A DNA stretch of 64,000 nucleotides from CAMASH01 sp041746635 (GTDB lineage Bacteria > Verrucomicrobiota > Verrucomicrobiia > Chthoniobacterales > Terrimicrobiaceae): NCBI GenBank assembly GCA_041746635.1, contig JBGTGQ010000020.1:21755-85754 (forward strand), read 5' to 3'. Below, piece after piece: positions 49,392 through 58,767 of the stretch. The first letter of the stretch is position 1. Each line of letters begins with the position of its first letter. The position numbers and the translations under genes were made by a program. The notes under the pieces are model-generated. The model worked only from the letters and a program-made list of their open reading frames with translations. It was not told the origin of the DNA and made no database searches.

Positions 49392-50696
49392 CTACGCCCG
49401 ACCGATGCTGGTGTAGGTGAATCCGAAACTGCGCGCGGTAACAGGATCGAGCAGGTTTCGTCCGTCGAAAATCAGCGGCGTATGCATCCGCTTTTTGAGC
49501 TCCTCCAGATCCACCGCCGCGAATTCGTTCCACTCGGTGGCCACAATTAACGCCTCGGCATCGTCCGCCGCGTCAAGGGCTGACTGCGCGAGGATGGCAC
49601 CCTCGACGAGCTTGTATTCCGCCGCCTTCTCCATGCCCTTGGGATCGTAAACCGTGACAATTGCGCCCTCGGCCACCAGATCGTTAACCACATCGACCGC
49701 CACGGAGGAACGGACATCGTCCGTATCGGGCTTGAAGGTCAGACCCCAGACCGCGATTTTCTTTTCCCGCAGGACCCAGAGGGCGGCGCGAATTTTGGCC
49801 AGAAAACGCTCGCGCTGGGTGGCATTGATGCGCTGGACCTCCTTAAGCAGGGTGAAAGGCACTCCCAAGTCGTCACTAATGGCGATGAAGGCGGCAATAT
49901 CCTTGGGAAAGCAGGACCCGCCGTAGCCGATGCCCGCGTTTAGGAAATTGCGACCGATGCGCCGGTCCATGCCGATGCCATCGGCCACCTTCTCGACATC
50001 CGCGCCGCTGGCTTCGCAGATCTGCGCCACCGCGTTGATATAGGAAATCTTGAGGGCGAGGAAGGAATTGGCCGCATGCTTGATTAACTCGGCGGAATTG
50101 ATGTCCGTCACGAGCACGGGAGCCATGAAGGGCTCGTAGATTTTCTGCATGGCCGCGATGGCCCGCTCGCTGTTGCCCCCGATGACAATGCGGTCGGGCT
50201 TCATCAGATCCGGCACGGCGCAGCCTTCGCGCAAAAATTCCGGATTGCTCACGACGTCGAAATCCGCCCCGCCCTTGTTATAGCGCCGGATGGTGTCGGC
50301 CACTTTCTCACCCGTCCGCACCGGCACGGTGCTCTTGTCCACAATGACCCGGTATTGGCCGGGCTTCAGCACGACCGCAATCTCCCGGGCGACTTTCTCA
50401 ATATAGGAGAGATCCACACTGCCATCCGGCTGCGGCGGAGTGGGAACCGCGATGAAGACCACCTCCGACTTGTCCACCGCTTCCTCCGTGCTGGTCGTAA
50501 AATGCAATTTTCTGGCCGAGACATTGCGGTGGACGAGGTCCTCCAAGCCGGGCTCGTAAATGGGGATCTTGCCGGCCTTGAGCATGTCCACCTTGGCCTG
50601 ATTGTTATCAACGCAAATGACGTCGTGCCCGACCTCGGCAAAACACGCTCCGCTGACCAGACCAACATAACCGGAACCAATGATACAGATTTTCAT
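49392..50696 (-). CDS. ugd: UDP-glucose 6-dehydrogenase
   Basis: This enzyme oxidises UDP-glucose to UDP-glucuronate for polysaccharide synthesis. The 434-aa product has the Rossmann motif MKICIIGSGYVGLVSGACFAEVGH at its start, VPTPPQPDGSVDLSYIE, the substrate segment NPEFLREGCAV, the catalytic Cys in GYGGSCFPKD and the C-terminal GLTFKPDTDDVRSSVA. The ATG at 50696 is preferred; upstream codons belong to the lptD tail region. The lptD stop lies 22 bases upstream on the same strand. Confidence 0.95.
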   Translation of the reverse strand: MKICIIGSGYVGLVSGACFAEVGHDVICVDNNQAKVDMLKAGKIPIYEPGLEDLVHRNVSARKLHFTTSTEEAVDKSEVVFIAVPTPPQPDGSVDLSYIEKVAREIAVVLKPGQYRVIVDKSTVPVRTGEKVADTIRRYNKGGADFDVVSNPEFLREGCAVPDLMKPDRIVIGGNSERAIAAMQKIYEPFMAPVLVTDINSAELIKHAANSFLALKISYINAVAQICEASGADVEKVADGIGMDRRIGRNFLNAGIGYGGSCFPKDIAAFIAISDDLGVPFTLLKEVQRINATQRERFLAKIRAALWVLREKKIAVWGLTFKPDTDDVRSSVAVDVVNDLVAEGAIVTVYDPKGMEKAAEYKLVEGAILAQSALDAADDAEALIVATEWNEFAAVDLEELKKRMHTPLIFDGRNLLDPVTARSFGFTYTSIGRA

Positions 50697-50718
50697 AAAA
50701 ATACGAAAGGTGACGAAC

Positions 50719-53037
50719 TTAGTTGCTGCTCGCGCCCGGCGCGATCGGCGAAGTCGCCTGATCAAACGCAATAGGAAGCGTCACCTGGGGAGCATCCTTC
50801 AGGGTCAGGATAAAAAGCACGCCCATATCGGAATCTCCGCCCTCATTATCCCGGAACTGCGCACCGAAGGACGCGATCCAGGCGGATAGATCGCGATGAA
50901 CCATATACCGCTGATACTGCAGGACATTGGACACAAATTCGTACTGTTCGTAGAAGCTGACGGCCCAGTTTTCATTGATGCGCCAGTAGGCGGAAAAATC
51001 AAACTGGCTGTCATCGGCGAAGAACGTGTTTCCATCGATATAGCGGTGACCGATGGTGAACGAAAAATTGCGGGTCGGCATGAAGTTGAGGTTCGTGTTC
51101 ACCTCGGTGAATCCCTCGGTGACCAGGGGAAGCTGCGACGCGATATCGATGCCGAACCAATTCAGCGGGCGAAAACGGATAATGTTGAAAATATTGGATA
51201 CGTCGGTCTCGGAGTAGGGATTATCGAAGTTCGCATCAAAGAACGTGTCCAAGGTGAACCACTGATAAGTATCCTGATCGCGCCGGGTCTGGAGGCTGTT
51301 GCGCATGCCCAGGCGGACAATGTTCCAGGTGTCAATCGAATCGATGGCTGTGAATTGCGGGAAATCCAATGGGAGCAACTGGGTCGAGGGCACCACCCGG
51401 TCAAAGGGCAGGATTTTGTCCGGGCTGTCGCCGAAGTTGTAAACCAAGGAATAGTTCACATAGGGCTGCAAGACATGGCGGAGACCATCGAGTCCGAGCC
51501 AGCGGGACTGGACGCGCTCATAGACCTTGGAGATCTTGGTCGAGACTTCCAAGCCCAGATTGGCCACGGTGCGCAGGGTGCCGCCGTTTTTAATCAGGGT
51601 GGACGTCGGGGCATTTAGGGAATTGGTTTGTTGCGGACCCTGGACCACCTGGACCTGTCCGGTCACGGGATCGAGTTCGGTGATACCCATCGTATCAATG
51701 AAAGATCCGGATTCCGAGTAATAGGTCGCACGCACGCCCATGCGCGGGTTCACATTCAACCAGCCGAAAAATTGGTTGGGAAAAGAGATCTGGTGGTAGG
51801 TGTCGAAACGCGTGGCCTCGTAATCCGGAAACTCGGTTTGACCGAAGCTGGGTTCGTTGGAAAACGTCCGCTTGTAGCTGCCGATGCTGTTTTCGCCGTC
51901 GTAAAAGACCGGAAGACCGAAAAGGCGATGCTGTTTGATGTCGAGCACCAGTTCCGGCAGGCGTTCGGTGGTGTCCTGAAAGTCGTTGACCTGCCAGCGG
52001 GTCAGGAGGGTGAGAGTATAAAACTCATCCCATTTCGTGACGGAGACGAAGGTGTCCGGCTGAGGATCCACCCGAAACTCACCGGGAAAGAAATCCTCGA
52101 GGAAGTCCACGTCACTCAGAAGGTTGATATCCGCCGTGACATAGATGTCATCGGTGAGGAAAAGCCGCTGTTTAAAGCTGACCCGATAGCGATTGGTCGT
52201 GCGGGTTTCGGCCGGTTCGCCCGGCGCATCCACCGTGCTCACATCCGTTTCCTCCAAGACATAGTAAGAAACAAAACTTCCGTAGCTGCGGTCTTCCTTG
52301 CCGTATTTCATCTTCGCGTCAAAGCCAAGAGCGGGTCCGAATTCGCTGCGAAAATCCGAGTGAACCTTGCCCGTCAGGCTGTCACCCGTGCCAATGGGAA
52401 AACTGTAGGCGGTCAACAGATAGGCACCCCAGCGTGAGTCATACCCGGGAAGAAACTCAAAGCCGGAGTTGTTGATGTTGGCAAAGATATATGGAAACCA
52501 AAAAACCGGTGTCTGCCCGACATAAACGGTCGAGTTAGAGAAAATCACCCGGCTGTCCGGGTAGATCCGCACGCTCTTGGACTTGATCTGAAAGCTGGGC
52601 TGCGACGAGTCGTCCGTGGTAAAGACCGCATCCCGCACCCGGAATTCCCGCGTCGAAGGAGCCCTCAAGTTGAAGGCATGGAAGTAGCCGGGGTAATGGC
52701 CGCCGGAAAATTCCAGCGCCCGCATTTGCTTCGTTTCCAGATTAAAGAGTGCCCGCTGTCCCGTCAGGACCTCGTTCGGGGTGTAGAGACGCACATTGCC
52801 CACCAGCAGCACATCGCGCGTGTCCGGATTGTATTCCGCATAGTCGGTGTAAATGCTGTAGTCGCCGTAGTGAATCTGGACATTGTCCTCGGCCACGGCC
52901 ACGCCACCTTCAAAACGTGTATTGCCATCGGCGGTAATTTCCACCGGGACATCGCCAAAGCTGCCAAACTGGGCCAGGGCGCAAATTGCCCCGGCCAGCC
53001 AGACCAAAAGGGCGGCGGACAAACAACGTTCTCTCAT
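50719..53037 (-). CDS. lptD: LPS-assembly protein LptD-like outer membrane beta-barrel
   Basis: The 772-aa protein is predicted to insert lipopolysaccharide into the outer leaflet. It has a signal peptide (MRERCLSAALLVWLAGAICALA), an N-terminal OstA/jellyroll part (VEITADGNTRFEGGVAVAEDNVQIHYGDYSIYTDYAEYN, LTGQRALFNLETKQM), and a large C-terminal barrel rich in aromatic alternating strands. The segment TPVFWFPYIFANINNSGFEFLPGYDSRWGAYL matches the conserved LptD plug and strand 1 region. The lack of LptD-type Cys pairs is noted. The ATG at 53037 gives the signal peptide. Confidence 0.86.
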   Translation of the reverse strand: MRERCLSAALLVWLAGAICALAQFGSFGDVPVEITADGNTRFEGGVAVAEDNVQIHYGDYSIYTDYAEYNPDTRDVLLVGNVRLYTPNEVLTGQRALFNLETKQMRALEFSGGHYPGYFHAFNLRAPSTREFRVRDAVFTTDDSSQPSFQIKSKSVRIYPDSRVIFSNSTVYVGQTPVFWFPYIFANINNSGFEFLPGYDSRWGAYLLTAYSFPIGTGDSLTGKVHSDFRSEFGPALGFDAKMKYGKEDRSYGSFVSYYVLEETDVSTVDAPGEPAETRTTNRYRVSFKQRLFLTDDIYVTADINLLSDVDFLEDFFPGEFRVDPQPDTFVSVTKWDEFYTLTLLTRWQVNDFQDTTERLPELVLDIKQHRLFGLPVFYDGENSIGSYKRTFSNEPSFGQTEFPDYEATRFDTYHQISFPNQFFGWLNVNPRMGVRATYYSESGSFIDTMGITELDPVTGQVQVVQGPQQTNSLNAPTSTLIKNGGTLRTVANLGLEVSTKISKVYERVQSRWLGLDGLRHVLQPYVNYSLVYNFGDSPDKILPFDRVVPSTQLLPLDFPQFTAIDSIDTWNIVRLGMRNSLQTRRDQDTYQWFTLDTFFDANFDNPYSETDVSNIFNIIRFRPLNWFGIDIASQLPLVTEGFTEVNTNLNFMPTRNFSFTIGHRYIDGNTFFADDSQFDFSAYWRINENWAVSFYEQYEFVSNVLQYQRYMVHRDLSAWIASFGAQFRDNEGGDSDMGVLFILTLKDAPQVTLPIAFDQATSPIAPGASSN

Positions 53038-53127
53038 GCGGTCTGGCAGGCTATTTTGCCCTCTCCCGCTGGCAAGAGAAAACTGCCGCCCCCATCCGAC
53101 GAACGAAAAAACCGAATGCCGCGCCAT

Positions 53128-53568
53128 TCACTCCCGGTTTCCCAGAAAAACCACCGCCACCCCGCCGAGGATCATCAGACCCCCCAGCAGCGTGGCGAAG
53201 TTGAATTGCGTCTCGCGGAAAAACAGCCAGGCAAAGATCGCCACAAAAAACGGGTAGGAAATTTCAATCAACGAAGCCAGCGTGGCGTTTTTCTCCCCGA
53301 TCGCCATGTAGATGAGCAAGGCCCCCGCCGCCGACGTCACCATCGCCACCACAAACCAAACCCCATCCGCCCCCAGCGCCCTCACTTCGCCCGGAAGTGC
53401 CCCCATTTTTCCCATCACGGCCAGCGTCAAGCCAGCCGCGACGGCTCCAAAGAGCGCGTAAGAAAAGAAAAACGCCAGCGGCGTCATCCCCCGCTCGATC
53501 ACCCGGCCACTCGCCGCATAGCTGATGCCCCAAATGACTGCGGCTGAAAGTGCGTAAACAATCCACAT
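53128..53568 (-). CDS. Half-size EamA/DMT-type membrane transporter
   Basis: This 146-aa protein has one EamA repeat: MWIVYALSAAVIWGISYAASG, four more hydrophobic helices and the C-terminal FRETQFNFATLLGGLMILGGVAVVFLGNRE. It probably works as a dimer; the substrate is unknown. It lies upstream of lptD on the same strand with a 90-base gap. It resembles the protein at 12116-12538 in organisation. Confidence 0.82.
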   Translation of the reverse strand: MWIVYALSAAVIWGISYAASGRVIERGMTPLAFFFSYALFGAVAAGLTLAVMGKMGALPGEVRALGADGVWFVVAMVTSAAGALLIYMAIGEKNATLASLIEISYPFFVAIFAWLFFRETQFNFATLLGGLMILGGVAVVFLGNRE

Positions 53569-53670
53569 GGCTGGCTGTGTACCTCCAAACCCTCGCCTCG
53601 TAAACTTTGGAGTTCCCCACCCCGATAATCCTCTCGCCCGGTCGCGCCGGAGCGGCTATACCGCCACCCC

Positions 53671-53862
53671 ATGCCGTGGATTGCTCCCTCAGAGAAAGAC
53701 GCCGACAATGCCGCACTGGAAAAACGCCTCTGGGATGCCGCAAACCAACTCTGGGCCGGGGGCCGGGTTGAAGCAGTCCGAATACTCCGAGCCGGTTCCG
53801 GGTCTGATTTTCCTCCGGTTTGCGGAAGTTCGTTTTTCCGCTCAGCAGGCGAAATTGGAGAC
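53671..53862 (+). pseudogene. Remnant of a type I restriction-modification methylase (hsdM) N-terminus
   Basis: The plus strand reads ALEKRLWDAANQLWAGG and, after a frameshift, GLKQSEYSEPVPGLIFLRFA with following EVRFSAQQAKLE. Together these match the usual HsdM start (E-K-x-L-W-x-A-A-D-x-L-R-x-N...Y...V-L-G-L-I-F-L-R/K). The match stops at a REP-like repeat, and no DNA methylase catalytic motif (NPPF/Y) follows. It is a decayed, truncated fragment in a 396-base gap that otherwise holds repeats and the tRNA flank. Confidence 0.6.
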
Positions 53863-53870
53863 CCACCTCT

Positions 53871-53916
53871 CCTCTCCCATCGGGAGAGGTAAGGGAGGGT
53901 GCCACTGGTCCCTCCC
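53871..53916. repeat. Two adjacent hairpins truncating the hsdM remnant
   Basis: CCTCTCCC-ATC-GGGAGAGG at 53871-53889 is followed by GGGAGGG (53893-53899) pairing with CCCTCCC (53910-53916). The repeat abuts the end of the hsdM-like sequence. Confidence 0.65.
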
Positions 53917-53964
53917 GGCGCGCTTGGCGCCTCGATAATCCAGCGGCATATCATGCTGAGAGAG

Positions 53965-54051
53965 CGGATGGGGTGAGATTCGAACTCACGGAACCGGTAA
54001 AGGTTCACACGCTTTCCAAGCGTGCGCAATCGACCACTCTGCCACCCATCC
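53965..54051 (-). tRNA. tRNA-Ser (anticodon GGA)
   Basis: On the minus strand the class II tRNA has acceptor stem GGATGGG/CCCATCC, D-arm TGGCAGAGTGGTCGATTGCG, anticodon stem CACGC/GCGTG around loop TTGGAAA (anticodon GGA), a long variable arm ending ACCGGTT, and T-arm GAGTTCGAATCTC. CCA is not encoded. Confidence 0.95.
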
Positions 54052-54096
54052 AAAAGCGAATTCGTTTACATAGCCTGTCGCCGCGGTCTTGGCAAC

Positions 54097-55314
54097 CTAT
54101 GCCTGCGCCAGTCCGAATGCCTCATGGGCGAGGTTCGCGGCTTCCACGATCTTCGCCTCGTCGATGATGACGGCAATCTTGATCTCCGAGGTGGAGATCA
54201 TTTGAATGTTCACGCCACCTTTGCCCAGTGCTTCGAATAGCCGCGCGGCCACGCCGGAGTGCGAACGCATGCCGATACCCACGACGCTGAGCTTGGCAAT
54301 ACCATCTTGCTTTACGGGTCTTCCCGCGCCGATTTCCTTCACCACCGCGTCCAGGGCCTGGCCCGTTTTTTCCAATTCGTCGCGGTTCATGGTGAAGGAG
54401 ATGTCGGTGATGCCGCTCATGGAAACATTTTGCACGATGACATCTACGATCACACCGGCCTCGGCCAGGGTGGTGAAAATGCGGGAGGCCGCGCCGGGCT
54501 TGTCGGGCACGTTGGTGATGGTGACCTTGGCCTGGTTGCGTTCCACGGAGATGCCGCGCACGACGACGTTTTCCAATCCTGGCGTTTCTTCTTTCACGAT
54601 GGTTCCTCGGTTAGTGTTAAAGCTGCTGCGAACCTCAAAGGGAACTTCGAATTTCTTGGCAAACTCGACGGAGCGCGACTGCATCACCTTCGAGCCGGAG
54701 CTGGCCATTTCCAACATTTCGTCATAGGCGATCACTTCGATCTTGCGGGCGTTCGGCACGATGCGTGGATCGCAGGTATAGACGCCGTCCACGTCGGTGT
54801 AGATCTCACAGTTTTGCGCTTTTAATCCCGCCGCGATCGCGATGGCGGTCAGGTCGCTCCCGCCCCGGCCCAGCGTGGTGATCTGGCCCTGCAGCGTCTG
54901 ACCCTGAAAACCAGCCACGATGCAGATGAAACCATCGGAGAGATGTTTGCGAATTTGCCGCGGAGAAATATTGGCGATCTTGGCCTTGGTGTGAATGCCG
55001 TCGGTGATGATGCCGGCCTGCGCGCCGGTGAGCGAAATGGCCTTGCCTCCCATGGCATTAATGGCCAAGGCGGTGAGAGCGATGGTGGTTTGCTCGCCCG
55101 TGGCCAGAAGCACATCCATCTCGCGGTCGGTCGGAGCGGTGGAGACCTGGCGGGCCAGCTTGATGAGACTGTCGGTCACGCCGGACATGGCCGAGACGAC
55201 GACCACGACGGAGTTTCCCGCGTTTTGGGTTTCTAAAACCCGGCGCGCGACATTTTGAATTCGTTCAGGAGTGCCGACGGATGTGCCGCCGTATTTTTGA
55301 ACAACGATGGACAT
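54097..55314 (-). CDS. lysC: Aspartate kinase
   Basis: Aspartokinase makes aspartyl phosphate, the first step to lysine, threonine and methionine. The 405-aa product has the N-terminal KYGGTSVGTPERI, SAMSGVTDSL, GRGGSDLTAIAIAAGL and DVDGVYTCDPRIVP motifs and two C-terminal ACT domains (VTITNVPDKPGAASRIFTTLAEAGV and LSVVGIGMRSHSGVAARLFEALG), typical of feedback-regulated enzymes. The ATG at 55314 is preferred to a TTG six bases upstream. It is the third gene of hom-thrC-lysC. Thr and/or Lys feedback is inferred from the domains. Confidence 0.95.
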   Translation of the reverse strand: MSIVVQKYGGTSVGTPERIQNVARRVLETQNAGNSVVVVVSAMSGVTDSLIKLARQVSTAPTDREMDVLLATGEQTTIALTALAINAMGGKAISLTGAQAGIITDGIHTKAKIANISPRQIRKHLSDGFICIVAGFQGQTLQGQITTLGRGGSDLTAIAIAAGLKAQNCEIYTDVDGVYTCDPRIVPNARKIEVIAYDEMLEMASSGSKVMQSRSVEFAKKFEVPFEVRSSFNTNRGTIVKEETPGLENVVVRGISVERNQAKVTITNVPDKPGAASRIFTTLAEAGVIVDVIVQNVSMSGITDISFTMNRDELEKTGQALDAVVKEIGAGRPVKQDGIAKLSVVGIGMRSHSGVAARLFEALGKGGVNIQMISTSEIKIAVIIDEAKIVEAANLAHEAFGLAQA

Positions 55315-55326
55315 GGACAATTAACG

Positions 55327-56382
55327 TTAGACAGCCTCGAGAATGCGGCGCACCGCGGATACATCAGACTCCGCCTCAAAAGGTCGGTACTCACCCGTTG
55401 TCATCGCGGTGTCGGGGTCTTTGAGGCCGTGTCCGGTCACCGTGAGAACGATCCGGCGCGCCTGGCAACGTCCAAGTTTAAAAAGTCCGGCGACGGAAGC
55501 GGCGCTGGCGGGTTCAACAAAGATTCCTTCCTGAGAGGCAAGCCAGGCTTGGGCGGAAAGAATTTCCTCGTCGGTCACAACATCGATCGCGCCATTGCTG
55601 TTGGCGAGTGCTGCGTTTGCCCCCTGCCAACTGGCGGGATTGCCGATGCGAATGGCGGTCGCAACCGTGTTGGGATCTTCGACAATGCGTTTATGAAAGA
55701 TCGGGGCGGAACCGGCGGCTTGGAACCCCATCATGCGCGATAGGGTTTTGGAGCGACCCAACGCATGGAACTCTTCGTAACCTTTCCAATAGGCGGTGAT
55801 ATTTCCCGCGTTGCCGACTGGCAGGATATGAATGTCGGGCGCATCGCCCAGTTCCTCGATGATTTCAAACGCCGCGGTTTTCTGTCCCTCGATGCGATGA
55901 GGATTGATCGAGTTAACCACGGCAAAACCCGGCATGCCGCCGAGTTCACGCACCAGACGGAGGGCCTCATCGAAGTTGCCTTGGATCGCAATGACCTTGG
56001 CACCGTACACATAAGCCTGGACCAACTTGCCGGTGGCGATTTTTCCAGCGGGCAGCAAAACCGCACATTGGATGCCGGCGCGCGCGGCATAAGCAGCCGC
56101 GGCGGCGGAGGTATTGCCTGTCGAAGCGCAAATCACCGTGCGTGCGCCCTCCTCCACGGCCTTGGAGATGGCCACCGTCATGCCGCGATCCTTGAAGGAG
56201 CCGGTGGGATTGAGTCCTTCGTATTTAATGAAAACCTCGGTCCCGGCCTTCTCGCTCAAACGTGGAGAATGGATCAGCGGGGTCGAACCCTCATTGAGGG
56301 AAATCACCGGCGTGGCGTCCGTGACGGGAAGATATTGGCGGTAACGGCTGATGACGCCGCGATCGTGAAGCGGAGAGGACAT
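55327..56382 (-). CDS. thrC: Threonine synthase
   Basis: ThrC converts O-phosphohomoserine to threonine with PLP. The 351-aa product has the PLP-Lys motif YEGLNPTGSFKDRGMT (Lys in SFKDRG), CASTGNTSAAAAAYAARAG and LPVGNAGNITAYWKGYEE. The length fits the short, class II-like bacterial type. Its ATG shares a base with the hom stop (TGATG), so translation is coupled. lysC follows after 12 bases. Confidence 0.96.
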   Translation of the reverse strand: MSSPLHDRGVISRYRQYLPVTDATPVISLNEGSTPLIHSPRLSEKAGTEVFIKYEGLNPTGSFKDRGMTVAISKAVEEGARTVICASTGNTSAAAAAYAARAGIQCAVLLPAGKIATGKLVQAYVYGAKVIAIQGNFDEALRLVRELGGMPGFAVVNSINPHRIEGQKTAAFEIIEELGDAPDIHILPVGNAGNITAYWKGYEEFHALGRSKTLSRMMGFQAAGSAPIFHKRIVEDPNTVATAIRIGNPASWQGANAALANSNGAIDVVTDEEILSAQAWLASQEGIFVEPASAASVAGLFKLGRCQARRIVLTVTGHGLKDPDTAMTTGEYRPFEAESDVSAVRRILEAV

Positions 56383-57680
56383 CAGGAAAATGTTTCGACG
56401 TGGAGAAGGACCGGGGTGTCCTTGACACAGGCCAGCGCGGCGATTTTTTCCGAGGCCATTTGCATCGCACCATAAGGGGCGTCGTGAATCATCAACACCA
56501 GCGGAACGGAGTCCTCCTCAAGGCCCTCGGGCTGGATCACGGAGAGAATACCGATGCCGGATTCACCCAGGGCGCCGGCAATTTGAGCGAGGACGCCCGG
56601 CTGATCTTTGACCGAGAGGCGCAGGTAATATTTGGAAACCGCGTCAGCTGTCGGCTGGCATTTGCCGTAAAGATCATGGGAGGTGAACCCATAGCAGAAA
56701 CGCGGACTTTCCACCGCGCAGGCCGCTTCGGCGAGGTCACTGAGGACGGAACTTGAGGTGGGATCCTGCCCCGCGCCCCGTCCGTAAAAAAGCGTTTCAC
56801 CCACCACATCGCCGCGCACCGCGATGGCGTTGAAGACCCCGTTGACTGAGGCGAGGACATGGTTTTTCGGAATCAGCGTCGGACAAACCCGCACCTCGAT
56901 GGCCTTGCCTTCACCCGCCTTGATCGTAGCCAGCAGCTTGATGCTGTAGCCGAGTTCTTTGGCGAAACGAATGTCTGCCGCCGTGACACCTTCAATTCCC
57001 GCCACAAAAATTTTCGCCGGATCAAGCCAGAATCCGTAGGCGAGGGAGGCCAGGATGATGGCCTTGTGGGCGGCGTCCCAGCCGTTGATGTCCAGGGCGG
57101 GATCGGCCTCGGCGTAGCCAAGCTGCTGGGCCTCGGCCAGCGCGGGGACAAAGTCCATGCCGGTATCCGTCATGCGCGAGAGGATGTAGTTGCTCGTGCC
57201 GTTGAGGATGCCGTGAATGCTCTCAAAGCGGTTTCCTACGAAAGATTCGCGCACGACCTTGATGATGGGAATTCCTCCCGCCACCGCCGCCTCGTAAAAA
57301 ACCGGCACGCGTTTCTCCCGGGCCAGTCGGAAAATTTCCTGACCGTGTTCCGCCAGCAACGCCTTGTTGCCGGTGATGACGATCTTGCCCGCCTCGATGG
57401 CTTTTTTGACAAAGGCCAGCGGCATCTCGATGCCGCCCATCAATTCAATCACAATGCGAATGTTGGGATCGGCGATGAGGTCGTCCGGGTTCGTCGTGAA
57501 CAAATCCGCCGCGGCCCGGATCTCGCGGGTCTTTTTCAGATCGCGCACGGCAATACGGCGCACGTCGAAGCGCGCGCCCAGCCGCTGCGCGAGCAAGTCG
57601 CCGTTGGCCGTGAGGTTTTTGTAAACCCCCGCGCCGACGGCACCGAATCCTGCGAGTCCTATGCCTATGGGCTGAGTCAT
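56382..57680 (-). CDS. hom: Homoserine dehydrogenase
   Basis: This enzyme reduces aspartate semialdehyde to homoserine with NAD(P)H. The 432-aa product has the Rossmann motif IGLAGFGAVGAGVYKNL (residues about 6-22), GGIEMPLAFVKKAIEAGK, VTGNKALLAEHG, EAAVAGGIPIIKVVRES and the conserved GILNGTSNYILSRM, with a C-terminal ACT domain (VKDQPGVLAQIAGALGESGI). The ATG at 57680 is preferred over further upstream in-frame codons. It is the first gene of the threonine operon and diverges from the NTP transferase. Confidence 0.96.
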   Translation of the reverse strand: MTQPIGIGLAGFGAVGAGVYKNLTANGDLLAQRLGARFDVRRIAVRDLKKTREIRAAADLFTTNPDDLIADPNIRIVIELMGGIEMPLAFVKKAIEAGKIVITGNKALLAEHGQEIFRLAREKRVPVFYEAAVAGGIPIIKVVRESFVGNRFESIHGILNGTSNYILSRMTDTGMDFVPALAEAQQLGYAEADPALDINGWDAAHKAIILASLAYGFWLDPAKIFVAGIEGVTAADIRFAKELGYSIKLLATIKAGEGKAIEVRVCPTLIPKNHVLASVNGVFNAIAVRGDVVGETLFYGRGAGQDPTSSSVLSDLAEAACAVESPRFCYGFTSHDLYGKCQPTADAVSKYYLRLSVKDQPGVLAQIAGALGESGIGILSVIQPEGLEEDSVPLVLMIHDAPYGAMQMASEKIAALACVKDTPVLLHVETFS

Positions 57681-57813
57681 TTCGAGCCGGAAAGTATCCG
57701 CAGCGCGAGGGAAAATGCCAAAGGAAAACTGCGGCGCGCCGATTTTCGCTCGCTTTTCCCCCCGTCGCCCGGCGCTTGCTTCCCGCGGAAAAATCAGAGA
57801 AACAAGCCAATCT

Positions 57814-58725
57814 ATGGCAAATCTTTCCCTTCTCGTTCTGGCCGCCGGCATGGGCAGCCGCTACGGCGGCCTCAAGCAACTCGATCCCATGGGGCCCTCA
57901 GGCGAAACGCTGCTGGATTATTCGGTTTTTGATGCGCGGCGGGCGGGCTTTGACCGGGTGGTTTTTATCATTCGCAGGGACATCGAAGCGGAGTTCCGCG
58001 AAAAAATCGGCACTCGTTACCAGGGCCTCATTGCCGTGGATTATGTCTTCCAGCAACTCGATGCCCTGCCCGGCGATTTTTCCGTGCCCGCCGGCCGGCA
58101 AAAACCGTGGGGCACCGCCCATGCCATTTGGTGCGCCCGCGAGGCCCTGGACGGACCGTTCGCCGCCATCAATGCCGATGATTTCTATGGCCTCGAATCC
58201 TACGAGGTGACCGGCCGCTCTTTGCAGACGAATTCCGCGGAAGGAACCCGCTTCGCCATGGCCGGCTACCGGTTGGACAAAACATTGTCCGAACACGGCT
58301 CCGTCGCTCGCGGCGTCTGCCGGGTGGATGGTGCCGGACGCCTGCTCACGATCAAGGAATGCACCGGCCTGGAATGGCGGGACGGCCTCATCGTTCAGCC
58401 GTTGGCGGAGGGCGGCGAGGAAACCTTCTTGGGCCATGAGTCGGTCTCGATGAATTTTTGGGGATTAACCCCGGCGGTGTTCCCCCTCCTCGAAACACAA
58501 TTGGCCGAATTTCTGGAAAAAAATTCGGGGGACCCCAAAGCGGAATGTTACATCCCCATGGCCATCGGCGAAATGGTCAGCCGTGGCGAGGCCACCGTGG
58601 ACGTACTACCCACCGATGCCGACTGGTTTGGCGTCACCTACCGCGAGGACAAATCCCGCGTCATGGAATCCCTAACCAAACTTCATGCGGCCGGCACGTA
58701 CCCCACCCCGCTTTGGGCGGCGTGA
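57814..58725 (+). CDS. NTP-transferase-domain (sugar nucleotidyltransferase-like) protein
   Basis: The 303-aa GT-A-fold protein starts MANLSLLVLAAGMGSRYGGL, the nucleotide-binding G-x-G-x-R loop of sugar-nucleotidyltransferases, followed by KQLDPMGPSGETLLDYSVFDARRAG. The metal-binding segment AINADDFYG is in the middle. It probably activates a sugar phosphate to an NDP-sugar, but the substrate is not determined. The ATG at 57814 is preferred to one at 57715, which lies in the hom promoter region. Confidence 0.85.
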   Translation: MANLSLLVLAAGMGSRYGGLKQLDPMGPSGETLLDYSVFDARRAGFDRVVFIIRRDIEAEFREKIGTRYQGLIAVDYVFQQLDALPGDFSVPAGRQKPWGTAHAIWCAREALDGPFAAINADDFYGLESYEVTGRSLQTNSAEGTRFAMAGYRLDKTLSEHGSVARGVCRVDGAGRLLTIKECTGLEWRDGLIVQPLAEGGEETFLGHESVSMNFWGLTPAVFPLLETQLAEFLEKNSGDPKAECYIPMAIGEMVSRGEATVDVLPTDADWFGVTYREDKSRVMESLTKLHAAGTYPTPLWAA

Positions 58726-58767
58726 TAAAATTCCTGCCATCGTCGCTACCTGCGTTAGTTTCTATCC

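Noticed and set aside
54052..54096. Integration (att) site at tRNA-Ser
   Set aside because: No integrase gene and no duplicated tRNA 3' end are visible near the tRNA; the adjacent hsdM remnant is not flanked by a tRNA repeat.
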